Below, piece after piece: positions 16,020 through 23,910 of a stretch of 64,000 bases of DNA. The stretch's first letter is position 1. Each line of letters opens with the position of its first letter. Source of the stretch: Bacillota bacterium. GTDB lineage: Bacteria > Bacillota > Clostridia > Lachnospirales > Lachnospiraceae. The notes beneath the pieces are model-generated. The model was not told the DNA's origin. It saw only the letters and a list, made by a program, of their open reading frames with translations, and did no database searches. The stretch is from NCBI GenBank assembly GCA_023387655.1, contig JAEWHR010000117.1:1-64000 (forward strand). The letters are read 5' to 3'. The translations under genes were made by a program, and so were the position numbers.

Positions 16020-16742
16020 TTAATTTAAACTTAATTCTTCATAGAGTTGTTCTAGAGAGATTTTCTGTCCTCTTAAGGTTAAGGAATTTAATACGGTATC
16101 ATTCCATACACATTTTCCTTGATTAAAAATGAGTACCCGGTCACATAAACGTTCTACTTCTTCTAAATAATGACCAACATATAAAACTGCTGTTCCATTC
16201 ATCTTAAGCTGCTCAATGGCGGATAAAATCTGTTTTCTCGATTGTAAGTCGATACCAACGGTTGGTTCATCTAAGATAACCAATTTGGGATCATGCAACA
16301 GAGCAACTGCAATATTTAATCTTCGTTTCATACCGCCAGAATACTCTTTCACTTTTCGTTTTAACTCACTCTCGGTAAAACCTATCATATCACTTAATTG
16401 CTTAATACGTTCATTCCTTTGAGTTTTTGATAAATGATAGGCATTTCCCCAAAATTCAAAATTGTCCATTCCAGTTAGTGATTCATATAATGCAATGTCT
16501 TGAGGTACGTATCCTAAGGAACTCCGAATTATTTTAGGATTTTTTGCAATGTCTTCTCCACAAAAAAGAATCTGCCCCTTATCTGGTCGAAGTAAAGTAG
16601 CTATCATCGATACTGTCGTAGATTTTCCTGCTCCATTTGGACCAATTAAGCCTGTAATTTCACCCTGTTTCATTCGAAAACTGATATCCTCTACCGCAGT
16701 ATGATTTTGATAAGCCTTATGTACATGTTTTACCTCTAGCAT
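16020..16742 (-). CDS. ABC-2-type transporter ATP-binding subunit (orphan)
   Basis: This 240-residue nucleotide-binding subunit of the CcmA/DrrA-like exporter class has Walker A GPNGAGKST, a Q-loop in LGYVPQD, the signature YSGGMKRRLNIA, Walker B LVILDEPT, D-loop VGID and H-loop histidine in YVGHYLEE. All catalytic parts are intact. I start at ATG 16742 (MLEVKHV), ten bases after GAAGGG, rather than at 16787. No permease gene lies beside it, so it must pair with a membrane protein encoded elsewhere or have another partner. Substrate unknown. Confidence 0.9.
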   Translation of the reverse strand: MLEVKHVHKAYQNHTAVEDISFRMKQGEITGLIGPNGAGKSTTVSMIATLLRPDKGQILFCGEDIAKNPKIIRSSLGYVPQDIALYESLTGMDNFEFWGNAYHLSKTQRNERIKQLSDMIGFTESELKRKVKEYSGGMKRRLNIAVALLHDPKLVILDEPTVGIDLQSRKQILSAIEQLKMNGTAVLYVGHYLEEVERLCDRVLIFNQGKCVWNDTVLNSLTLRGQKISLEQLYEELSLN

Positions 16743-16931
16743 TGTTAACCCTTCTTTCCGAATACAATTCTCCGTTTTTTGACACAATCTAACCTAATAT
16801 TATCATTATCGTTTCTAATTAACAAGTATTATCCATAGAACAATACAATTGAGCCACAACTCTTTATAGTTCTCACTATACATAAACTGAAATAGACCCC
16901 ATTAACAAAAAGTGATGAACTATTAAGCATA

Positions 16932-17017
16932 ACAAAAAAATAGCAGCGGTAAATTAGATAATTTCCTAATCAGACTAAATAATACTCTTTTTCGGAACTC
17001 TTCTAATTTACCTCTGC
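16932..17017 (-). terminator. Terminator of the SMC cassette
   Basis: Arms GCAGAGGTAAATTAG and CTAATTTACCGCTGC (17003-17017 and 16943-16957) are followed on the minus strand by a seven-U tract. It closes the four-gene SMC operon 11 bases after its last stop codon. Confidence 0.8.
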
Positions 17018-17027
17018 AATTGTACTC

Positions 17028-20000
17028 CTATTGATAAAAATCAAAACTCGTCTGCTCATATCTTAATGGAGTGAATTCCGTCTCTCTTGCCTCTACAGAA
17101 CTATGATAATCTACCACAACGGTCTGCTGTCTCTGGTCAATTAATTTTTGTCCTAGAACATAATTAACATCAAATCGACTCGTAATCGCTGGAGTAGTAC
17201 CTCTGGCAGGAACAATTAATTGTACCTGATTTGCTTTAAGAAGCTCAAAGATTGGCTCCCAGATATATACGTCCTTTGCTGCACCAAATGGATTATCAAT
17301 AAAAATAACTTTACGCAATCCGCTATTCTCTGTTCTATGAGAATTGATATTAGTAATATAGTTAATAATCGAAATTAAAAACTGCGTATAAATACCCTGG
17401 GATTGTCCTGTACTTCCAACTGCCTCTTCATAGCGAAGATGACGACTTTGCTCTTTGATACGCTCTCTTTTATAAAGACTAAGCTTGATTGCATTCATAT
17501 CAGTGACAATAACTGAAAATAACTTCTTTAAAGACAATGCATTACGAATAAACTTAAGTCTTTCATTTAGGTCCTTCATAGCATCCGCACCCATTACGAT
17601 TTCATCAATATAAGAAGACATCTTATCCTTATAAAACTCCTCTTTCACATATGGAATGTGTAATGAAATCATCGGGATTAATTCTCCCTCAAGTGTAATT
17701 CGAGAAAGTTTAGGAAGACGTTCTAATTCCGTTTTAATGTAAATACAACGCTGTAAACATTGGTTTTCAAAATTATTTTTGATATTTTGCATATCTTCAA
17801 TTCCCTTAAAGATACGATCCTTTTCTAGTGCCAAACAATCGTTAACTTCACTAAGACTTGCAATTAATTTTCTCGTCTCAGCTTCTGTGGTAGGAAGTTT
17901 AACATTCTGACTGATCTCATCTGCTAACATAACAGCACCTAGTAGTTTAAGGGTATCCATCGTCTTAGTTTTATTATGAGTAAATTCCTCTTGTTTTTGT
18001 TTCACTCGCTTTTCATTTTCTTCAAAGTGTGACTCAAGCTCCTTTAATTCTAAGAGAACCTCTTCTGTGCTAAGTCCGGTATATTTTACTCGATGAGGAT
18101 CTAAAAGTTTCTCCGTAATTACAGAAGTATTGGTATTCTTTCTCATGCGTTCTACATCTTTTTTAATCCCCAGGAATAAAGCCTCTTCTTTTTTACAATC
18201 TTCTAATATACTCTGATATCTCTTTGCCTCTGCCTCCAAGCGATTTAATTGTTCCTTGGTATCAATCGTTAATCGCTCTAAATCAAAGCCTTCAAAAGAT
18301 TCAAAAGGGCCTTCGCCATATTGTTCTGTTAATGCACTGACAGCTTGATCACACTTACCAAGCAATCTATGATAATCAGAACGTAAAGATTCGCATATTT
18401 CCTTCTTGTTCCCAGACTCCTTCTCAAGTGTTTTGCAAGTTTCTTGTAAAGAAGAAATCTCACTCTCGCTTGTTTCAAACAAACGATTTTCCTGTTGCAT
18501 CTGCTCTAATAAAGTTAAGGAAATACTTCTACCTTGAATGCTCTTAAGACAACGATTCATTGCATTCACATAAGAATTAACTAAACGGTTCTTATCTTCT
18601 AAATCCGTATGTTTTGATTCTAATGCAGATAAACATCCATGAAGCTTTGTCGTTAACTCTTCTTCTGTAAGGGATAACACTGGATACTCGCCTTCTTTAT
18701 AATAAAGCTGGTATTTACTTTCCCATAAGAGTTCTTGTTTATTTAAAGCTTCTTTGTTAGACATTCTAATAGACTCTAGCTCTCTTCCCTTTTCCGATAG
18801 CGAAACCCTTTCTTCTATGACCTGAGACAGAAGCTCTTTTATCTTTTCTTTTCTAGCTTCTTCCTTCGCAATGCTAGCTTCATAAGACGTAAAATCTTTT
18901 TTCAGTATGGTTAATTCCTCTAGTAGACTAATCTCTCTACTTGTCACTTCAATATCCTTTAATAACTCATCAACTAACGGACCAAGGGCTTCTATCTGGA
19001 CTTTTCTTTCTTGACACTCTTCCTGTCTTCTTTTCAGTTCAGCTTCTACCTCATCAAGCTTTTGTCTACGAGTCTTGGCACTTTCCATCAACAGCACATA
19101 AGTTTCTTCCTGATTTCCTTGGAAAAAGGATACCTTTTCCTCATCTTCAGAATATGTTTTTTCCTGATCTTCTAATCGGTAGATACGACCTTCGCTTGCC
19201 TTAATCTCATCCTCTAGTCTATTAACTTCCTTCCTAAGGCGCGTTTCGTTAAAAAGTATGCTCTGATCTTTTGCCAATAGGTTAATTCCTTTTGGTAAGG
19301 CTAACTTATCTATTCTATTTAAACTTTGCTCTAGTATTATCGGAATTACATATTCCTCAAATTCTTTTCCTGTCAATGTAATATCTTCTGTACTTTCCTC
19401 TTCTCTTAGGACTACCGCATACGGAAGATATGGTAGACTTTGAATTAATTCACTTCGCTTCTTGGTATCTTTCGTATGAAGATACTCTATCCCTGTTATC
19501 GCATCGATACCATAGCGAGATTTAAGATGCGATGCCGCAAGTTGTAGTACCTCTTCGTTTCCGGAAAAACGTCCCGATTCCAAATCTTCTTTTTCTTTTT
19601 TTAGTTTTAGAATCAATTCTTTTTCTGTGGCAATAGTTTGGATTATCTTTCTAAGTCGTTTATAGATTTCCTGTTTTAACTCTTTTAAGTTACTTTGACC
19701 ATAAACACGTAGTAATTGCTCTATTTTATTACGATCAGCAACAATTTTTTCAATCTGTTTCTCATCTTCCTCTAGCTGTTCCACAATGGTGGACCTTTGG
19801 AGTGAAAGCTTTGCTACATTGATTTTTGCTTCCTGATAGAATGCTTCTTCCTGTAACTTTTTCTCTTCTGTTGCTTTCTTCTTTTCTTTCAGCGAAGTAA
19901 GTCTTGTTTCACTTGTCAGTTTTTGCTTCTCTGTTTCCTCTAATAATAAAAGATTTGCCTCTCTCATGAGAATTGTAGTCTTTTCCCCAAGTTCCTGTCT

Positions 20001-21455
20001 CTTATCCTTTAACTCCTGTAACTGGTGGGTTACAACCGCATATTCCTTTTCTCCAGATAATGCTTTTTCATTTGCTATCTCAAGAGCTTTTTGTACTGAC
20101 GTTATCTCAAGAGTTAGGTTTTCTAAGAAACGAATACTCTCTGTTTTATATGCATCAATACGTCTTTTCTTTTCGAACACTAATGATTGAATCTCAGATA
20201 AAAGATCAAAATTGTTGTTCTGTACCGCACGAATGGATTCTAAAACCTCATTTCGCTTCTGCTTTTCTCTAAGATACTCTAGGTAATCATTCATTGATTC
20301 CTTTTTCATTAACTGATTCCGATGCATTTGCAGTTTTTCCATCAGCGTTTGGTAATCTTCTTCTGTTTTTTCTAATCGCTCACGAAGAGCTTTCGCCTCT
20401 TTCTTTGCTTCAAATACTCGAATACTTTCAAGGCGTTTTTTTAGTTCTTCATAACTTCTTTCACTCAGACTTACTTTTTCTTCAAGGCTTTCAAACTTTA
20501 GTTTGGACTCCTCTGTCATATCTGAGGCTTTTAGATATACCTTCTCTAATTCTTCTTCGTACTGTTCTTTTTCTTTGTATAGTCCTACAAATCCTTCTAA
20601 ACGCTGAGAGAAATTTAGTAATACCTCTATTTGTCTATCGTAATTCGAAATTTCATCCTTACATCGAGATAACTCTAACAGCTTTTCTCTAATATCCAGT
20701 AAGGTTTTAGACATCGACTCATCTTCCTCGCTACCGCCAGCCTTCTGACTAAACGACTTTTGAATTATCTCTTCAATTAATAAATCCTCTACCACTTTAC
20801 GAGTTGTTTTATAGTTTGTTTCAAAGTAAGTTCTAACATGACCTTCCGTTTTATTAATTCCACGGATAATCTCCCATTCACTTTCATAGATTCCATACAA
20901 AGCGACAAACGCCTGATATTCCTTCTTCTTGTCAAATATCTTTACTACATAATTATTATCACGTTCTAAGTCTTTCAGATATTTTCTAAGCCCTGTATAA
21001 GTAATCCTCTCTTTATCCTTTACCAGAGGCAGATTCTTGATATCATTCTCATTATACTCACGATAAAAGACACAATAATTAAAATACTCAATCGAAGCGG
21101 TATCCTTCACCTCTTCTGGTATTTGATTTGTCGCTTTCCTTGCACAAAATCCGGTTAACATATAACGGAATCCATTCTCGGTATCAAAATCATCTAATCG
21201 CCACTCTATTAAGGAATGAATGGTCTGACTTCCATCCCCAGTACGAAATAACTTTTCAATTGGCTGTTTCTCATCTAAAGTACAATTTGGAATCATGTTT
21301 TGCAGCATCAGTAGCATTAATACACTTTTACCACCACCATTTGCTAGGTCATAGAGTGTATTATGGCAGAAGGGTTTCATGATAAAATCATCATACGCCT
21401 GCGTACCAAAGTTATATTTTACGTTATTTACACGGATACGATTAATGTGCGGCAT
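17028..21455 (-). CDS. SMC-like ATPase, JetC/MukB-like
   Basis: A 1475-residue SMC-type protein. The N-terminal head has a Walker A-like LYDLANGGGKS (K43-S44). Long coiled coils run from about 230 to 590 and 760 to 1190, with a globular hinge-like break near 620-740 (YGIDAITGIEYL, PYLPYAVVLREEE). The C-terminal head has a signature-like GSTGQSQGIYTQF and a Walker B-like strand KVIFIDNPFG (D1387-N1388). Such proteins form ATP-driven DNA-embracing condensins; the order of the two genes before it fits MukF- and MukE-like partners, as in Wadjet. The ATG overlaps the previous gene by 14 bases, with AAGGAGG nine bases upstream. Odd: Asn replaces the catalytic Glu after the Walker B Asp, and the first Walker A residue is not Gly. 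The SMC class is sure, JetC membership likely. Confidence 0.85.
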   Translation of the reverse strand: MPHINRIRVNNVKYNFGTQAYDDFIMKPFCHNTLYDLANGGGKSVLMLLMLQNMIPNCTLDEKQPIEKLFRTGDGSQTIHSLIEWRLDDFDTENGFRYMLTGFCARKATNQIPEEVKDTASIEYFNYCVFYREYNENDIKNLPLVKDKERITYTGLRKYLKDLERDNNYVVKIFDKKKEYQAFVALYGIYESEWEIIRGINKTEGHVRTYFETNYKTTRKVVEDLLIEEIIQKSFSQKAGGSEEDESMSKTLLDIREKLLELSRCKDEISNYDRQIEVLLNFSQRLEGFVGLYKEKEQYEEELEKVYLKASDMTEESKLKFESLEEKVSLSERSYEELKKRLESIRVFEAKKEAKALRERLEKTEEDYQTLMEKLQMHRNQLMKKESMNDYLEYLREKQKRNEVLESIRAVQNNNFDLLSEIQSLVFEKKRRIDAYKTESIRFLENLTLEITSVQKALEIANEKALSGEKEYAVVTHQLQELKDKRQELGEKTTILMREANLLLLEETEKQKLTSETRLTSLKEKKKATEEKKLQEEAFYQEAKINVAKLSLQRSTIVEQLEEDEKQIEKIVADRNKIEQLLRVYGQSNLKELKQEIYKRLRKIIQTIATEKELILKLKKEKEDLESGRFSGNEEVLQLAASHLKSRYGIDAITGIEYLHTKDTKKRSELIQSLPYLPYAVVLREEESTEDITLTGKEFEEYVIPIILEQSLNRIDKLALPKGINLLAKDQSILFNETRLRKEVNRLEDEIKASEGRIYRLEDQEKTYSEDEEKVSFFQGNQEETYVLLMESAKTRRQKLDEVEAELKRRQEECQERKVQIEALGPLVDELLKDIEVTSREISLLEELTILKKDFTSYEASIAKEEARKEKIKELLSQVIEERVSLSEKGRELESIRMSNKEALNKQELLWESKYQLYYKEGEYPVLSLTEEELTTKLHGCLSALESKHTDLEDKNRLVNSYVNAMNRCLKSIQGRSISLTLLEQMQQENRLFETSESEISSLQETCKTLEKESGNKKEICESLRSDYHRLLGKCDQAVSALTEQYGEGPFESFEGFDLERLTIDTKEQLNRLEAEAKRYQSILEDCKKEEALFLGIKKDVERMRKNTNTSVITEKLLDPHRVKYTGLSTEEVLLELKELESHFEENEKRVKQKQEEFTHNKTKTMDTLKLLGAVMLADEISQNVKLPTTEAETRKLIASLSEVNDCLALEKDRIFKGIEDMQNIKNNFENQCLQRCIYIKTELERLPKLSRITLEGELIPMISLHIPYVKEEFYKDKMSSYIDEIVMGADAMKDLNERLKFIRNALSLKKLFSVIVTDMNAIKLSLYKRERIKEQSRHLRYEEAVGSTGQSQGIYTQFLISIINYITNINSHRTENSGLRKVIFIDNPFGAAKDVYIWEPIFELLKANQVQLIVPARGTTPAITSRFDVNYVLGQKLIDQRQQTVVVDYHSSVEARETEFTPLRYEQTSFDFYQ

Positions 21456-22182
21456 CCTCCTGCCCCTCCTTTTCCTCTAGTTGTTGTTGCATTTCATAGA
21501 GTCTTCCTCTCTCTTCTTCAAAATAGTTTTTTACCATCGCATGGAAACGATCTGTTGGATAATACTTTTCCTGTGCTTCTACAAAAAGATTTTGCTGAGT
21601 TAAAAAGTTAAATACAAGCTTTACATATCCAGATTTAGAACCTCTCCCTGCACGTATACCATTGGTGTCCTCACTACTTACCACAGGAAGCTCATCCCAC
21701 GTTATTGCAAGAGTTTCAAAGCTACTTTCTTCTAGCTCATTACGCACTAAGATATTGATATTACGTATCATATTACCAAGATTTCGGCTTACTGCCTCTA
21801 GAATTTCCTCAATTCTCACATACTCAGTGTACGTATACGTTGCAGAATCGCTATAAAAACTTACCATAATGATATACATAACAAAGTAGCAAAGGTATAG
21901 CTCTTTATTGAGACGTAACCCCATGGCACGCTTTAGTTCTTCGTTGGTGTAACCAAACACACGATTACGGTCTCCCGCCGTTAAGAATAAGCTGTAATTA
22001 TAATCGTAGATTTTTAAGTTCATCCCTTTGGCCATTTGTTCCACAATATCATTGACCTCGGCGTTGTTACTGTAAGCCTCATAATAATCTGCATTTTTTC
22101 CAGTTTCCAGGCTGATTTCTTCTCCAATAATTAACGCCTGAAACACCTCCATGGCCTTTGCAAGACTTTTATTATTTAACAT
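21442..22182 (-). CDS. JetB/MukE-like subunit (DUF6063-type)
   Basis: This 246-residue protein resembles, from memory, DUF6063, the MukE/JetB-like small subunit of Wadjet-type cassettes. Seen directly: a helical N-terminus (LAKAMEVFQALIIGEEIS), a middle segment with RVFGYTNEELKRAMGLRLNKELYLCYFVMY, a winged-helix-like part with SKSGYVKLVFNFLTQQNLFVEAQ ending in YYPTDRF, and an acidic Glu/Gln tail. MukE-like proteins bind the kleisin and help load the SMC on DNA. Gene position between the kleisin-like and SMC genes, overlapping the latter by 14 bases, supports the role. AGGAGA lies ahead of the ATG. Confidence 0.72.
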   Translation of the reverse strand: MLNNKSLAKAMEVFQALIIGEEISLETGKNADYYEAYSNNAEVNDIVEQMAKGMNLKIYDYNYSLFLTAGDRNRVFGYTNEELKRAMGLRLNKELYLCYFVMYIIMVSFYSDSATYTYTEYVRIEEILEAVSRNLGNMIRNINILVRNELEESSFETLAITWDELPVVSSEDTNGIRAGRGSKSGYVKLVFNFLTQQNLFVEAQEKYYPTDRFHAMVKNYFEEERGRLYEMQQQLEEKEGQEDAAH

Positions 22183-22298
22183 CGTATAAATCTCCTATCT
22201 TTACTCATTTTGACACCTTAGAAATTCTATTCCCACCTTCTTTGTCGGCCGGGAATTTGTACCGAGGATTATCCAGACACAAATATCCGTGTAATTTC

Positions 22299-23846
22299 CT
22301 AGTGCCTTACAAATAAAATGTTGGTCGTAACGAATTCACGATTCCCCGATATATCCGTGATTAAATGGGTAATCTTCTCTTTCACTCCCTCTTGATCTGA
22401 TAAAAGTTTCAGAGAAAAATGAATTTTTCGATATCTCTCATGTCTTGCTTCCTCAAGGAATCTAGCTAAGAATCCATCAAAGAAGGTGTCCTGATGTTTT
22501 CTTACCTCACGAAGATCGTATTCTTTTTTTTGGCTAAGATGCACTAAAAAGGAGTAGTAATCACTATTTTTAAAAATATCATCAAAGTACTTTAACTCAA
22601 GTTCATTATTAAACTCAGCAAGGGAGAAACTCTCCCTTACAAGTAACATATCCAGTAGGGTTTTAATTAACGCTTCATAGTTTTGTGATATTCTCTCTTC
22701 CTCTATTTCATCTTCAAACCGATAAATTTCTTCTTTCACTTCTTCTACTGTTTCACTGACCTCCTCTTTTTGACCGGTGTAACTTAAGAGTTCATCGATA
22801 TTTCCAAGGAAAAACGTCTTCGTAATCTTTGGAGAAAATAAAGGAGAAATAATGGATTTTAACAAAGATACATCATTTATCTTCTTAGCTTTTTCTACAT
22901 AGTCCGTAAAATCAAAGGCATTTCGTAAACGACTAAATTTATGCTTTCTTATCATCTCATCTGATCGCATCTGAAGATCTGTACAATCAGAAAGAAGTCT
23001 ACTATGATTGGTCATTGCCTTCTTTAGTTCCGTTTCAAGCTCATAAATCTCTTTTAAAGATGTCTGATAACTAACCCCTGCCATACTTGCCTTTTTCATT
23101 GCTTGCTCTGTTAGATCTTTGTTTCGCAAGAAGGCCTTTTGTTCTCTATCAAACCACTGCATTCCAATCCTTTGAAATTCTTCTAACGCTTTTGCACCTT
23201 CAAACACATTAACACCTAGTAAAGTTAAGACTTCTTGCTTTCTAAGTCTAAGACGATTGACTTCACTGTTAATCCTTCTAACTACTTCCGTACCACCCTT
23301 AAAATTCTTGGTTTCTATCATTTTTTCAAGTAGAAGCTGCTGGATATTAATCTTACTTTCTTCCTTTACTTCTTTGGTTTCTAAATAAAACTCGATTGCG
23401 TCTGCGGTAACAGAATAGACGACACATCCAGCAAGTAATTTACTTTCTAATAGTTTTACTCTGGCTGTTATTTGCTTTTTCTTTGCTGGATCAAAATACT
23501 CCATGACAAACGGTTTTCCATCATTTTTTATTTTATCAAACAGGTAATCAATCAACTCTTTTTCTTCCTCCCAAGAAAGAGACAATGAAAAATCGTTCTT
23601 TAGTAAGTCAGCTAAAAACTCTGCGACCTCCTGATAGGTAACGCTCCTTTCATTAAAGTGGTTTTCTTCGATAAAATAACGAAGAAGAGCCATTGTTACA
23701 TAGCCCATGTCAACAATGGCGTACTTTCCATCTTTAAATTGAGTCATAGATACCTGTTGCAACAAAAAAAATGGTATGTATTTTTTTAAATATTGCATTC
23801 GTGTGCTATGATTATTTACAATGTCATTTCGTAGTGTATGGTTCAT
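22299..23846 (-). CDS. JetA/MukF-like kleisin subunit (DUF5716-type)
   Basis: This 515-residue protein resembles from memory DUF5716, annotated as the Wadjet JetA family. Visible parts: a winged-helix-like N-terminus (about 30-120, KYAIVDMGYVTMALLRYF; SVTYQEVAEFLADLL), a central helical region with long coiled-coil character (about 160-330), an acidic stretch around 375-400, and a helical C-terminus ending VTTNILFVRH. This is the general plan of MukF-type kleisins, which bridge SMC heads. It follows the cyclic-nucleotide-domain gene by 64 bases, with GGAGG seven bases before its ATG. The assignment rests on recall and gene order. Confidence 0.72.
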   Translation of the reverse strand: MNHTLRNDIVNNHSTRMQYLKKYIPFFLLQQVSMTQFKDGKYAIVDMGYVTMALLRYFIEENHFNERSVTYQEVAEFLADLLKNDFSLSLSWEEEKELIDYLFDKIKNDGKPFVMEYFDPAKKKQITARVKLLESKLLAGCVVYSVTADAIEFYLETKEVKEESKINIQQLLLEKMIETKNFKGGTEVVRRINSEVNRLRLRKQEVLTLLGVNVFEGAKALEEFQRIGMQWFDREQKAFLRNKDLTEQAMKKASMAGVSYQTSLKEIYELETELKKAMTNHSRLLSDCTDLQMRSDEMIRKHKFSRLRNAFDFTDYVEKAKKINDVSLLKSIISPLFSPKITKTFFLGNIDELLSYTGQKEEVSETVEEVKEEIYRFEDEIEEERISQNYEALIKTLLDMLLVRESFSLAEFNNELELKYFDDIFKNSDYYSFLVHLSQKKEYDLREVRKHQDTFFDGFLARFLEEARHERYRKIHFSLKLLSDQEGVKEKITHLITDISGNREFVTTNILFVRH

Positions 23847-23868
23847 GTTTCCTCCAGATTACGCAAAC

Positions 23869-23903
23869 TGCCCCAGCGATTACTCTTGAAAACCACTGGG
23901 GCA
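23869..23903 (-). other. Intercistronic hairpin in the SMC operon
   Basis: TGCCCCAG and CTGGGGCA pair perfectly around a 19-nt loop, between the first and second genes. It is GC-rich in an AT-rich region and has no U tract, so it looks like an mRNA processing or stability element rather than a terminator. Confidence 0.55.
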
Positions 23904-23910
23904 TTAAATA

